DNA from: Rhodobacter sp. SY28-1
GTDB lineage: Bacteria > Pseudomonadota > Alphaproteobacteria > Rhodobacterales > Rhodobacteraceae
Direction of reading: 5' to 3'
Length of the DNA stretch: 64,000 bases
Assembly: GCF_005222785.1 (NCBI RefSeq)
Contig: NZ_STGH01000004.1
Coordinates: 1-64,000, forward strand
The first letter of the stretch is position 1, and each line of letters starts with the position of its first letter. Below are positions 15,220-23,482 of this stretch, piece by piece. The translations under genes and the position numbers were made by a program. The notes beneath the pieces were generated by a model that did no database searches, had not been told where the DNA came from, and worked only from the letters and a program-made list of their open reading frames with translations.

Positions 15220-16062
15220 TCATTCTTTCACCGCGCCCGCGGTCAGGCCCGCGACGAGGTATTTCTGCAGGAACAGGAACACGAGCATCACCGGCAGGAC
15301 GCCCGTGAGGGCCGCAGCCATCAGCTCGTTCCAGGTGGTGTCCTGATAGCCGACGAACTCGAAAAGGCCCGCCGGCAGCGGCTGGATCTCGCGGACGTTG
15401 TTGAAGGTGATCGCGAACAGGAACTGCTGGGCATAGGCGCCGATGAAGACGGCAGTGCCGACGACGATCAGGCCGGGGATCGCCAGCGGGATCACGACGC
15501 GGCGGAGGGTGTAGAGGCGCGAGGCGCCGTCGACATAGGCGGCTTCTTCCAACTCCTTGGGGATTTTCTCCAGGTAGGAGCGCAGGAGCCAGATGCCCGT
15601 GGGGATCAGGAAGGCGACGCCCGGGATCATCATCGCCCAGTAGGTGTTGAGCATCCCGAGGCTACGGAGCACGCGGTAAAGCGGTATCAGAAGGACCGCG
15701 CCGGTGAACATGTTCACCGCAAGAAATCCGCCCAAGGACAGGGACTTGAACGGGAATTCGAGGCGGGCGTAGGCGTAGGCGGCGGGGATGACGACGATCA
15801 TCGTGACCAGGGTCACCGAGGCGGCGATGAAAATCGAGTTGAAGATGTAGCGGCCCAACAGCGGCACGGTGTTCCACATGTCGCGGTAGGCCTGCAGGCT
15901 GAAATCCTCGGACCACCAGGTGAAGTCGGCGGTCATCAGGTGGCTCATGGGGCGCAAGGAGACGCGGATCATCTCGATGAAGGGCATCAGGATGAAGAGG
16001 AGGAAGACGAAGGTGGCGAAGTAGACGCCGATCTTCTGCAGAAGGGTCAGACGGTCGATCAT
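15220..16062 (-). CDS. Sugar ABC transporter permease (MalG/UgpE-like)
   Basis: This 280-aa inner-membrane protein has about six hydrophobic segments, beginning with VYFATFVFLLFILMPFIEM. The cytoplasmic EAA loop reads EEAAYVDGASRLYTLRRVVI, the docking site for the ATPase. It begins one base after the stop of the first permease gene, so the two are co-translated. It forms the translocation pore with that partner. Family length and motif agree with the CUT1 MalG group. Confidence 0.93.
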   Translation of the reverse strand: MIDRLTLLQKIGVYFATFVFLLFILMPFIEMIRVSLRPMSHLMTADFTWWSEDFSLQAYRDMWNTVPLLGRYIFNSIFIAASVTLVTMIVVIPAAYAYARLEFPFKSLSLGGFLAVNMFTGAVLLIPLYRVLRSLGMLNTYWAMMIPGVAFLIPTGIWLLRSYLEKIPKELEEAAYVDGASRLYTLRRVVIPLAIPGLIVVGTAVFIGAYAQQFLFAITFNNVREIQPLPAGLFEFVGYQDTTWNELMAAALTGVLPVMLVFLFLQKYLVAGLTAGAVKE

Positions 16063-16063
16063 G

Positions 16064-16990
16064 TCATTTCGCCCCGTAATGCCGGTTCACGCGGTTCAGG
16101 AACCACAGGTAGAAGAGCGAGAAGGTCGCAAGTAGCACCACGATCACCACCGCCCGCGCCGCCCCTTCGCCGAAGCGCTGGGAAGAGATCGCGACCTTGT
16201 AGGTGTCGATGATGAGGGTGGTCGTCGCCCCGCGCGGGCCGCCTTCGGTGAGGATCCAGATGATTTCGAAGCTGTTGAAGGTCCAGATTGCAGAGAGGAG
16301 CGCCATCGAGACAATCACCGGCATGATCTGGGGAATGGTGATGCGGCGGAAACGATACCAGCGGCTCGCGCCGTCGACCCAGGCGGCCTCGTAGAGGTCC
16401 TTGCTGACCCCCTGCATGGCGGCGAGGAAGAAGAGGGTCACCATCGGCGTGCCGACCCAGACGTCGGTTACGATGGCGGAATAGAAGGCAGAGGTCTTAG
16501 TGGCCAGAAGCGCCACGCGGTCCTGCACGAGGCCGAATTCCTGCAACAGGCCGGAGATCAGGCCGAAGTAACCGTTGTACATCCACTTCCAGCCAATGAC
16601 GCCGATGGCCACCGGGATCACCCAGGGCGGCATGACGAGGACGCGGAAGAGGGCCTTGCCGGGGATCGCGGCGTTCAGAAGCGTGGCACCGATCAAGCCG
16701 ACGATCAGCTTCAGGCTGACAGCGAGGACCATCCAGTAGAAGGTCCGCCCCACGGTCTGCCAGAACTTCGGATCGCCAAAAAGCGCAGCATAGTTGGCGA
16801 TGCCGACGAAGTTTTCCCCGCCGAGCGTGGCGTCGGTGAAGGAAAGCCGGATCGTCTCCACCAGCGGCCAGACGACGATGACCAGAATGAACAGAAGGGC
16901 GGGCGAGATCAGGAGCCAGGCAAAGGCGCGGTCCGACAGCTCGCGCCGCTGCATCCGTTCCAGTGCGGCCCCTTCGGCGACAAGCGTCAT
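16064..16990 (-). CDS. Sugar ABC transporter permease (MalF/UgpA-like)
   Basis: This 308-aa inner-membrane protein starts with a cytoplasmic N-terminus, then the first membrane span FAWLLISPALLFILVIVVWP, and has about six spans overall. The EAA loop is YEAAWVDGASRWYRFRRITI. It is the first gene of the long minus-strand cluster and is read divergently from the GntR regulator gene across a 233-bp gap with repeated ATACCAA sites. It pairs with the second permease to import the cluster's substrate. No large MalF-type periplasmic loop is present, which is usual for this subclass. Confidence 0.93.
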   Translation of the reverse strand: MTLVAEGAALERMQRRELSDRAFAWLLISPALLFILVIVVWPLVETIRLSFTDATLGGENFVGIANYAALFGDPKFWQTVGRTFYWMVLAVSLKLIVGLIGATLLNAAIPGKALFRVLVMPPWVIPVAIGVIGWKWMYNGYFGLISGLLQEFGLVQDRVALLATKTSAFYSAIVTDVWVGTPMVTLFFLAAMQGVSKDLYEAAWVDGASRWYRFRRITIPQIMPVIVSMALLSAIWTFNSFEIIWILTEGGPRGATTTLIIDTYKVAISSQRFGEGAARAVVIVVLLATFSLFYLWFLNRVNRHYGAK

Positions 16991-17223
16991 GCGGTTCCCC
17001 CTGTTCAGCCTTGGGCCACCCTGGCAGGGGCGGCGCGGGTCGAATCATCGTGTTGGGCCAACGATACCAAAAAAGTGCGACAACGCTACCATCATAATAC
17101 CAATATCGTGAAAAAAGCGGACCATCTGCCGATTCCCCTTGTTTTCCGCAGGCTTCATGGTCCATCTTGCGAGTAGCCGTGCGGCTTGGTCTCATGGAAA
17201 CAATACCAATTCGGGGGCTTCCG
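16991..17223. promoter_or_regulatory. Divergent control region with three ATACCAA half-sites
   Basis: This gap separates the importer operon from the GntR/GH20 operon. ATACCAA occurs at 17064-17070, 17097-17103 and 17203-17209. The last two sit in a shared 9-mer AATACCAAT followed closely by TCG. On the minus strand these read TTGGTAT, which resembles half of known HutC/NagR-type operators. The third site lies 14 bases before the preferred gntR start, suggesting autoregulation. A GGGGG ribosome site (17213-17217) precedes ATG 17224. I could not pick a convincing -35/-10 pair. Confidence 0.5.
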
Positions 17224-17985
17224 ATGGAAGACGATCTGGCGCTGTACCGCCCCGACGCCTGGTTCCGCGCCGCGCGCGGGCCACGCTATGAACAGCTGTA
17301 CCGCCATCTTTCGGCGGCTATCGCGGCGGGGGAACTGCCGCCCGAGGCGCAGCTGCCGCCCGAGCGCGAACTGGCGCTGATTGCCGATGTCAGCCGGGTG
17401 ACCGTTCGCAAGGCCGTCAGCCAACTGGTCGAGGATGGGGTGCTGGAACAGCGCCGCGGGGCGGGGACCTTCGTGCGCCCGCCCAAGTCGAAGATGGAAC
17501 ATTCACTCTCGGCGCTCCTGTCCTTCACCGAATACATGCGGCAGCGGGGCAAGACCTCCTCCAGCCGCATCCTGCGCCGGGGGCTGTTCCTGCCCAGCCC
17601 TGACGAGATGATGGCGCTGGGCCTGCCGCAGGGTGATCGCGTCGCACGGGTGGAACGCCTGCGCTTTGCCGACGACACGCCGCTGGCGCTGGAATGGTCG
17701 TCGCTGCCCACGGACGTGCTGCCGGACCCGGAGGCGGTGGAGACCTCGCTTTACGATGTCCTGCGAGCGGCGGGACGGGCGCCCACGCGGGCGGTGCAGC
17801 GGATCACGGCGGTGAACCTGACGGCGGCGGATGCGAAGCTGCTGCTGTTACCCGAGGGGGCGGCGGTGCTGCGGATCGACCGGACGGCCTATCTGCCCTC
17901 GGGCCGACCAATCGAGTTCACCCGCGGTCTCTACCGCAGCGACATCTATGATTTCATTGCCGAATTGAGGCTGGACGCGCCATGA
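17224..17985 (+). CDS. GntR/HutC-family transcriptional regulator
   Basis: This 253-aa repressor-type regulator has an N-terminal winged helix (about 17-83; PRYEQLYRHLSAAI, LPPERELA, VSRVTVRKAVSQLVEDG, QRRGAGTFV). A C-terminal UTRA ligand-binding domain of the HutC subfamily follows, with GDRVARVERLRFADDTPLALEWSS split across it. It probably senses an amino-sugar phosphate and controls both arms of the divergent locus. Longer in-frame starts exist (TTG 17167, ATG 17194), but only ATG 17224 has a clear purine-rich site at good spacing. The stop overlaps the GH20 start by four bases. Confidence 0.88.
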   Translation: MEDDLALYRPDAWFRAARGPRYEQLYRHLSAAIAAGELPPEAQLPPERELALIADVSRVTVRKAVSQLVEDGVLEQRRGAGTFVRPPKSKMEHSLSALLSFTEYMRQRGKTSSSRILRRGLFLPSPDEMMALGLPQGDRVARVERLRFADDTPLALEWSSLPTDVLPDPEAVETSLYDVLRAAGRAPTRAVQRITAVNLTAADAKLLLLPEGAAVLRIDRTAYLPSGRPIEFTRGLYRSDIYDFIAELRLDAP

Positions 17986-19817
17986 CCCTGACCTTCGTCT
18001 CCCGCATCGACGGGAACCAGATCCGCTGCCTGATCGGCTCGGATCGCCCTTTGGCCGCGCCGACCCTCTGCTTCTCGCTGATGGCCGCGCCGAAGGTGAT
18101 CTCGGGCGGCACGCTGGTGCGGCGCGTGGCGGGCTATGCCGAAGTGGCGCTGCCGGATCTTGTGCCGGGGGCGGAGCATGAAGTGGTGCTGGAACACGCG
18201 CACAAGGAGTTCGGGCCGAGGAACCGGGCCTGGTTGCCGCTGGGGGCCTACCTGCGGGTGGGGAAGGACTGCCTGCCGCTGCCGCCGGGGAATGATCTGG
18301 GGCTGCGGGCGAATGATGGCCCGCCAGCGCCTGCGTTGTCCTCCGACCGTCTGCCGCTGGTGCCGCAGCCGACCGACTGGCGGCCGTCGGGCGGAACGCT
18401 GGAGTTTGCGGCGCTTGCCTTGGCACCAGGGCTGGAGGGCGTGTCGGACCTTGCCCTGCGTCTGGGCCTCGCACCACTGGTCGCAGTCGGAGGGGTTGCC
18501 CTTTCGGTCAGCCAGGACGCGGGCTTGGGACCGGAAGGCTACTGTCTGACCATTTCGTCCACCGGCCTGACAGTCGTGGTCGGGGGGGCAGTGGGCCTGC
18601 ACTACGCCGGGATAACCCTTCTGACCCTGCGCGAAACCTGCGGCGGGCGGCTTCCCTGCGGGACGATCACCGACAAGCCCCGCTTTGGCTATCGCGGCCA
18701 ACACCTTGATTGCGCGCGGCATTTCTTCGGGGTCGACTTCATTCTGCGGCTTCTGGACCTGATGGCGCTTCTGAAGCTGAACCGTTTCCACTGGCACTTC
18801 GCCGATGACGAGGCCTTCCGGCTGGAGGTCGACACGCAACCGCTCCTCTGGCAGCGCACCGGCTTCCGGGGTGAGGGCGAGCTGGTCCCTGGCGTCTTCG
18901 GTGGCGGCATAAGGGCGGGGGGCAGCTATTCCAAGGCCGACGTCGCCAAGGTGGTGGAGCGGGCGAAGGCGCTGCAGATTGAGGTCTTGCCAGAGATCGA
19001 GGTTCCCGCCCATTCCCACGCGATGGTCAAGGCTGTTCCCGGCCTGCGCGACCCCGGCGACAACGGGGAGGAGGTGTCGGTTCAAGGTTATCTCGACAAC
19101 ATCGTCAACCCGGCCGTCCCGGCGACCTGGGACCTCTTGGTGCCGTTGGCGAAGGAGGTGGCGGGCCTTTTTCCACTGGGCATCCTGCACCTTGGTGCGG
19201 ACGAGGCGCCGCATGGGGCCTGGGGCGGCTCGCCCGCCGTGGCGGCGCTGAAGGCGCGGGAGGGGCTGGAGACATCGGACGACGTGCAGGGCTGGATGCT
19301 GGCAAAACTGGCAGCGGAGCTTGGAGCGTCGGGTATCCGAGTGGCGGCCTGGGAAGAGGCTGCGAAGGGGTGTCAGGGCGGCATCGGCAATGGGGCGTTG
19401 CTGTTCAGCTGGACGGGGCAGGGCCCGGGGATCGAGGCGGCGCGGCGCGGGCATGATGTGGTGATGTGCCCGGCCCAGCACGCCTATTTCGACCTGGCGC
19501 ATTCGCCCGACCCGGACGACTGGGGTGCTGCCTGGGCCGGGTTCGTGCCTTTGGAGAAGACCGTGGCCTGGGACCCGATTCCGAAAGGCGCCGAGGACAT
19601 CGCGCCGCGCATCGCCGGGGTCGAGGCCTGTTTCTGGGGCGAGTTCACCACCGAGGACGGCCAGGCCGAGGGAATGATCGCCCCACGCATCTTGGGGATT
19701 GCGACGAAGGGGTGGGAGCCTGCTGGGCACACGGACGGCGCGGGCTTGCGCGCGCTGGCAGGGGTTTATGCGCTGCTTTTCGACCGAATTCGTTGGAAGC
19801 GGTATCGGGGTGCCTGA
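17982..19817 (+). CDS. Family GH20 beta-N-acetylhexosaminidase, predicted cytoplasmic
   Basis: This 611-aa glycoside hydrolase hydrolyses terminal beta-linked GlcNAc or GalNAc. An N-terminal extension and a GH20b-like domain (to about residue 225) precede the catalytic barrel, which opens at KPRFGYRGQHLDCARHF. The catalytic pair D407-E408 is in LGADEAP, and a substrate tryptophan lies in NRFHWHFADDE. There is no signal peptide, so I predict it acts inside the cell on imported oligosaccharides. Its start overlaps the gntR stop (ATGA). Released GalNAc/GlcNAc would feed the ROK kinase and deacetylase encoded by the divergent arm. GC content and codon use look like the neighbours. Confidence 0.9.
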   Translation: MTLTFVSRIDGNQIRCLIGSDRPLAAPTLCFSLMAAPKVISGGTLVRRVAGYAEVALPDLVPGAEHEVVLEHAHKEFGPRNRAWLPLGAYLRVGKDCLPLPPGNDLGLRANDGPPAPALSSDRLPLVPQPTDWRPSGGTLEFAALALAPGLEGVSDLALRLGLAPLVAVGGVALSVSQDAGLGPEGYCLTISSTGLTVVVGGAVGLHYAGITLLTLRETCGGRLPCGTITDKPRFGYRGQHLDCARHFFGVDFILRLLDLMALLKLNRFHWHFADDEAFRLEVDTQPLLWQRTGFRGEGELVPGVFGGGIRAGGSYSKADVAKVVERAKALQIEVLPEIEVPAHSHAMVKAVPGLRDPGDNGEEVSVQGYLDNIVNPAVPATWDLLVPLAKEVAGLFPLGILHLGADEAPHGAWGGSPAVAALKAREGLETSDDVQGWMLAKLAAELGASGIRVAAWEEAAKGCQGGIGNGALLFSWTGQGPGIEAARRGHDVVMCPAQHAYFDLAHSPDPDDWGAAWAGFVPLEKTVAWDPIPKGAEDIAPRIAGVEACFWGEFTTEDGQAEGMIAPRILGIATKGWEPAGHTDGAGLRALAGVYALLFDRIRWKRYRGA

Positions 19818-19933
19818 GAACCGGACAGCAGGGCGCATCAAAAATTCAGCCGCGATCTGGGCGGCAATGCGGCAAGAACTTGGTCAACTGCATGTTTGGA
19901 CGGAACAATCAACCGAGAATTGCAGAATCAATG

Positions 19934-19949
19934 TTAATTCTGGGTTAAT
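19934..19949 (+). promoter_or_regulatory. Putative CtrA-binding box
   Basis: TTAATTCTGGGTTAAT matches the CtrA consensus TTAA-N7-TTAAC except for its last base. It lies about 55 bases upstream of the small secreted protein gene, in an AT-rich stretch that is a plausible promoter. CtrA control is inferred from the motif alone. Confidence 0.45.
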
Positions 19950-20001
19950 CGCAGTGTTTGTACGCTTTCCGTACCAATCAATTAGGGAGGGAAATGCGAC
20001 A

Positions 20002-20217
20002 ATGAAGAAATTGACTGTAGCTTCGTCTGTTCTTGCGATCACCATGAGCCTTGGCTCGGCGGCTTTTGCCTGTGGCGACGGCAGTTGCGATCCCGTAAAG
20101 GGCAACAACGGCTGGGGAAATGGCGCGGACACCACCAACAACGGAAGCGACGACGGCAAGACGTCCGTGACCAAGTCCGTGAACGGGCCAGCGAACGACA
20201 AGTTCAGCGGACGCTGA
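20002..20217 (+). CDS. Small secreted Asn/Gly-rich protein
   Basis: This 71-aa protein has a Sec signal peptide (MKKLTVASSVLAITMSLGSA, cleavage after AFA near residue 23). The mature part is a short polar chain with two cysteines (ACGDGSCDP) and the low-complexity string GNNGWGNGADTTNNGSDDG, ending NDKFSGR. A strong ribosome site, AGGGAGGG, precedes the ATG by about ten bases, and a clear intrinsic terminator follows. The gene is thus monocistronic, with its own CtrA-like box upstream. No function is recognised. The Gly/Asn-rich tail resembles calcium-binding or surface-exposed tails of secreted proteins, but this is only a resemblance. Confidence 0.75.
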   Translation: MKKLTVASSVLAITMSLGSAAFACGDGSCDPVKGNNGWGNGADTTNNGSDDGKTSVTKSVNGPANDKFSGR

Positions 20218-20249
20218 TCCGGGACGGGACCAGCGGACAATGCTTTTAC

Positions 20250-20279
20250 GGGGCGGCCTATTGCGGCCGCCCCCTTTTT
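20250..20279 (+). terminator. Rho-independent terminator overlapping the AlkD-like gene end
   Basis: GGGGCGGCC and GGCCGCCCC form a 9-bp stem around TATTGC, followed by C and a run of five T. It terminates the small secreted gene. Its second arm overlaps the last codons of the convergent AlkD-like gene, so one sequence serves as both terminator and coding region. Confidence 0.88.
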
Positions 20280-20956
20280 AATTGTGTCTCGGACAAGTGC
20301 CGGGCCGCCTCTTTTCGCGCAAAGGGCTTCATTCTGCCGCCATGCTGATCAAGAAAGGCCCTTGCCGCCTCGGCATCATGCTTCGACAGATCGCGCACCC
20401 ACCAGGCCACGGCCTTCTGGATGAACCAGTCGCGGTCGGGGGCCAGCGTCGCACACCAGCCAAGCACCCGGGCACGAATCGCAAGATCCTGTTCCTTGGG
20501 GAAATTCTGCTTGGTCCAGGGTAGCGTCATCACCAGGGCCGCCCGGCGGGTCCACATGTGCGGGCTGGTCACCCAACCCTCGACCATCTCCAGCCGAGAC
20601 GGGTCGGCCACCAGCCGCTTCTGCCCGGCGATGCTGGCATGATCCGCCAGCGCCCAGCCATCGAAGTCCGGGACCCAGGAGACGATCAGCTCCCACGCCG
20701 TCTGATCGGGCCGGATGCGGGCCTGGGTCAGAAGCTTCGCCGCTGCCACCCGCGCCTCGTGGATGTTGGTGCGCCAGAGGTCTGCCGCCAGCGCGAACCG
20801 CTCGTCAAGCGACAGTTCGGCCCGCCAGCGGTCGGTCAGGTCCTCGATCTGCGGGACGGTCACGCCCAGATAGGGCCGGGTGGCCTTGTGGTAGGCGGCC
20901 ATCTCGGTGGCCTTTGCGGAGTCGGCCAGGGCCTGCAGTTCCTGAAGCGGGGTCAT
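20258..20956 (-). CDS. AlkD-like DNA alkylation repair protein
   Basis: This 232-aa protein is built from HEAT-like helical repeats and matches the AlkD family of DNA glycosylases, which excise bulky or cationic alkylated bases without base flipping. Visible family strings include YHKATRPYLGVTVPQI near the N-terminus, LWRTNIHEARVAAAKLL, SWVPDFDGWALADH, FIQKAVAWWVRDLSKHD and FARKEAARHLSE at the end. An upstream ATG at 20968 carries the GGAGG ribosome site within its own codons, so the second ATG (20956), five bases after that site, is the likelier start. The 3' end runs into the terminator stem of the convergent small secreted gene. It stands alone on the minus strand. Confidence 0.85.
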   Translation of the reverse strand: MTPLQELQALADSAKATEMAAYHKATRPYLGVTVPQIEDLTDRWRAELSLDERFALAADLWRTNIHEARVAAAKLLTQARIRPDQTAWELIVSWVPDFDGWALADHASIAGQKRLVADPSRLEMVEGWVTSPHMWTRRAALVMTLPWTKQNFPKEQDLAIRARVLGWCATLAPDRDWFIQKAVAWWVRDLSKHDAEAARAFLDQHGGRMKPFARKEAARHLSETQLKRGRPQ

Positions 20957-21006
20957 CGGGGCCTCCATTCCGGCCCTAACTGCCAGCGCCAGGGGCGAAG
21001 GGCAAG

Positions 21007-21540
21007 TCAGCGCCGGATCAGGAAGCGAACCGAGGCGACGGCGATCCCGGCGCGGGTGACCACGGCGTCGTTGACGGTGGTGCCGTCGGACCGGGCGTAG
21101 AGGATGTCCTCGAACCCCAGCCGGTTGACGCCCGACGGCGATCTGAAGTCGGCGGTGTAGGACAGGCGGATCAGGCCATCCTCCTCGACCACCGTCGCCT
21201 CGCCCACGGTATCCTCGCGCCTTCCGGTCCAGCGCCCGGGGCCCTGTTCGCGGAAGACCCAGGTGAGGCGGTCCTGCTGACCGTCATCGTAAAGAAAATC
21301 CTCGACCACGGTGAGCGTCCGCGCGCCTTCGGGGCCCTTCACGGTCCCGTTCAGCCGGGCAGTGAAGCGGCGTTCGTCGCCCGTCACCCAGACACGGAAA
21401 TGCCCGCGCCCCGAGGTGCGGCCCTGGAAGGCAGAGACCAGCGTGATCGGCGGGCCGGTGTCGGCAGGCGGGGCAGGTGTGTCAGCGCAACCAGCCAGCG
21501 GAAGGGCGGCCAGGCCGAGAAGAAGGGTTCTGCGCTGCAT
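21007..21540 (-). CDS. DUF3833-type lipoprotein
   Basis: This 177-aa protein has a lipoprotein signal (MQRRTLLLGLAALPLAGC, lipidated Cys18). The remainder is a predicted beta-rich domain with FRVWVTGDERRFTARLNGTV, VVEDFLYDDGQQDRLTWVFRE and a late DILYARSDGTTVNDAVVTRAGIAV (split here as one family-like region). This matches the DUF3833 family, whose function is unknown and whose members are often near fatty-acid or cell-envelope genes. Here it lies between an AlkD-like gene and glmS. It is probably anchored in the inner or outer membrane, facing the periplasm. Confidence 0.8.
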   Translation of the reverse strand: MQRRTLLLGLAALPLAGCADTPAPPADTGPPITLVSAFQGRTSGRGHFRVWVTGDERRFTARLNGTVKGPEGARTLTVVEDFLYDDGQQDRLTWVFREQGPGRWTGRREDTVGEATVVEEDGLIRLSYTADFRSPSGVNRLGFEDILYARSDGTTVNDAVVTRAGIAVASVRFLIRR

Positions 21541-21662
21541 CTGGATCTCCGCTTTATCAGGATACGGAGGGGAGGCGCGGCTGGATCAAGGACGCACAAT
21601 CTTCGACGGAAGTTCATCGGAGCCTTTGAAGGCTCAGTTGTTCCTTCAAAGAAATCGGCGCC

Positions 21663-23480
21663 TTACTCGACGGTCACCGATTTCGCGAGGTTGCGGGGCT
21701 GGTCCACGTCCGTCCCCTTGGCGATGGCCGTGTGATAGGCCAGAAGCTGCGCCGGGACCGCGTAAAGGATAGGTGCCCAGTGCGGATCGACCGTCGGCAG
21801 GGTCAGTGTCTTCCAGGTGCCCTGACCAGCCGTTTCCACCCCGCCCGCGTCGGACAGGAGGAGCACCTTGCCGTTGCGCGCCATGACCTCCTGCATGTTC
21901 GAAACGGTCTTGTCGAACAGCGCATCCTTGGGGGCCAGGACGATCACCGGGACGGCAGCGTCGATCAGCGCGATGGGGCCGTGCTTCAGTTCACCCGATG
22001 CATAACCTTCGGCGTGGATGTAGCTGATTTCCTTCAGTTTCAGCGCGCCTTCCAGCGCCAGAGGGAACATCGGGCCTCGGCCCAGGAACAGGATGTCCTG
22101 CGCCTTGCCCAGGTCCTCGGCGATCCTGGCAATCGGGTCGGACAGGGCGAGGGCCGCGTTCATCAGGCCCGGCACCGCACGGAGCGAGTCCAGCCGGGCG
22201 CGGAGTCCGACGGCATCGATCCGGCCACGGTCGAAGGCCGCCTTCAATGCCATGAGCGCGAGGACCGTCAGTTGGCAGGTGAAGGCCTTGGTCGAGGCCA
22301 CCCCCACCTCGACCCCGGCGTGGATGGGCAGGGCCAGATCACTTTCGCGGGCGATCGAGGAGGTCGGTACGTTCACCACCGAGACGATCTTGGCAACCTT
22401 GCCTTCGGCATAGCGCAGCGCCGCCAGCGTATCCGCGGTTTCGCCAGACTGGCTGACGAAGACCGCCCAGGAGGCGGGCGAGAGCGGCGGTTCGCGGTAG
22501 CGGAATTCCGATGCGATATCGATGTCGACCGGGAGGCCAGCGATCTGCTCGAACCAGTATTTCGCGACGTGGCAGGCGTAAGAGGCCGTGCCGCAAGCGA
22601 CGAGCGTGAGGCGCGTCACGCCCTTGAAGTCGACGCCCTTGGGCAGGTGCAATTCGCCCTCGGCTGAGGTGTAGTGCTTCAGCGCGTCGGCGATGACCAC
22701 CGGCTGCTCGGCGATTTCCTTGGCCATGAAGTGCTTGTAGCCGGCCTTTTCGATCCGGGTCGCGTCCAGCTGGATCCGCGTCTCGGCCCGGTTGGCACGG
22801 CGGTTCTGCGCATCGTAGATTTCGGCCCCCGCGCGGGTCACGACGGCCCAGTCGCCTTCCTCCAGATAGGTGATCCGGTCGGTCATCGGCGCCAGAGCGA
22901 TGGCGTCCGAGCCCACGAACATCTCGCCCTCGCCCCAGCCGATGGCCAGCGGGCTGCCCTTGCGGGCGGCGATCATCAGGTCGTCCTGGCCGTCGAACAG
23001 GAAGCAAAGCGCGAAGGCGCCGTGCAGGCGTGCGAGCGTGTCCTTCGCGGCCTCGACGGGTGAGGCGCCACGGTCCATTGCGCGGCTCACCAGAAGGACA
23101 ATGGTCTCGGTATCGGTCTCGGATTCCTGGGTGTATCCGTCGGCGGCCAGTTCGGTGCGCAGCTCGCGGAAGTTCTCGATGATGCCGTTGTGCACGACAG
23201 CCACCCCGCCCGCACGGTGCGGGTGGGCGTTCTTGACGGTGGCCGCACCATGGGTCGCCCAGCGGGTATGGCCGATCCCGGCCTTTCCGGCCAAGGGGTT
23301 ATGGACCAGAAGGTCCGAAAGGTTCACGAGCTTGCCCACCGCCCGACGGCGGTCAAGCTTGCCGGCGTTGACCGTGGCGATCCCGGCGCTGTCATAGCCG
23401 CGATATTCCAGCCGTTTCAGCGCCTCGACCAGCAACGGGGCCGCCTCATGGTTCCCCAATACCCCTACAATACCGCACAT
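21663..23480 (-). CDS. glmS: Glutamine-fructose-6-phosphate aminotransferase GlmS
   Basis: This 605-aa enzyme makes glucosamine-6-phosphate from fructose-6-phosphate and glutamine, the entry to peptidoglycan and LPS amino sugars. The N-terminal glutaminase domain starts MCGIVG with catalytic Cys2 and contains HTRWATHG. Two SIS domains follow, with VACGTASYACHVAKYW, FVSQSGETADT, EVGVASTKAFTCQL and HAEGYASGELKHGPI. The C-terminus is the family-typical NLAKSVTVE. It follows glmU after two bases, so the two biosynthetic genes form an operon. It is separate from the catabolic amino-sugar cluster upstream. Confidence 0.97.
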   Translation of the reverse strand: MCGIVGVLGNHEAAPLLVEALKRLEYRGYDSAGIATVNAGKLDRRRAVGKLVNLSDLLVHNPLAGKAGIGHTRWATHGAATVKNAHPHRAGGVAVVHNGIIENFRELRTELAADGYTQESETDTETIVLLVSRAMDRGASPVEAAKDTLARLHGAFALCFLFDGQDDLMIAARKGSPLAIGWGEGEMFVGSDAIALAPMTDRITYLEEGDWAVVTRAGAEIYDAQNRRANRAETRIQLDATRIEKAGYKHFMAKEIAEQPVVIADALKHYTSAEGELHLPKGVDFKGVTRLTLVACGTASYACHVAKYWFEQIAGLPVDIDIASEFRYREPPLSPASWAVFVSQSGETADTLAALRYAEGKVAKIVSVVNVPTSSIARESDLALPIHAGVEVGVASTKAFTCQLTVLALMALKAAFDRGRIDAVGLRARLDSLRAVPGLMNAALALSDPIARIAEDLGKAQDILFLGRGPMFPLALEGALKLKEISYIHAEGYASGELKHGPIALIDAAVPVIVLAPKDALFDKTVSNMQEVMARNGKVLLLSDAGGVETAGQGTWKTLTLPTVDPHWAPILYAVPAQLLAYHTAIAKGTDVDQPRNLAKSVTVE

Positions 23481-23482
23481 TT

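Noticed and set aside
17946-19841. 631-codon minus-strand frame opposite the GH20 gene
   Set aside because: It mirrors the GH20 reading frame, is rich in Arg/Pro/Gln/His and has no recognisable domain, so it is a shadow of the real gene.
21541-21662. Possible RNA gene in the gap before glmS
   Set aside because: I looked for a cloverleaf and a TTCGA-type T-loop and found neither. The gap is short and holds only leader-like sequence.
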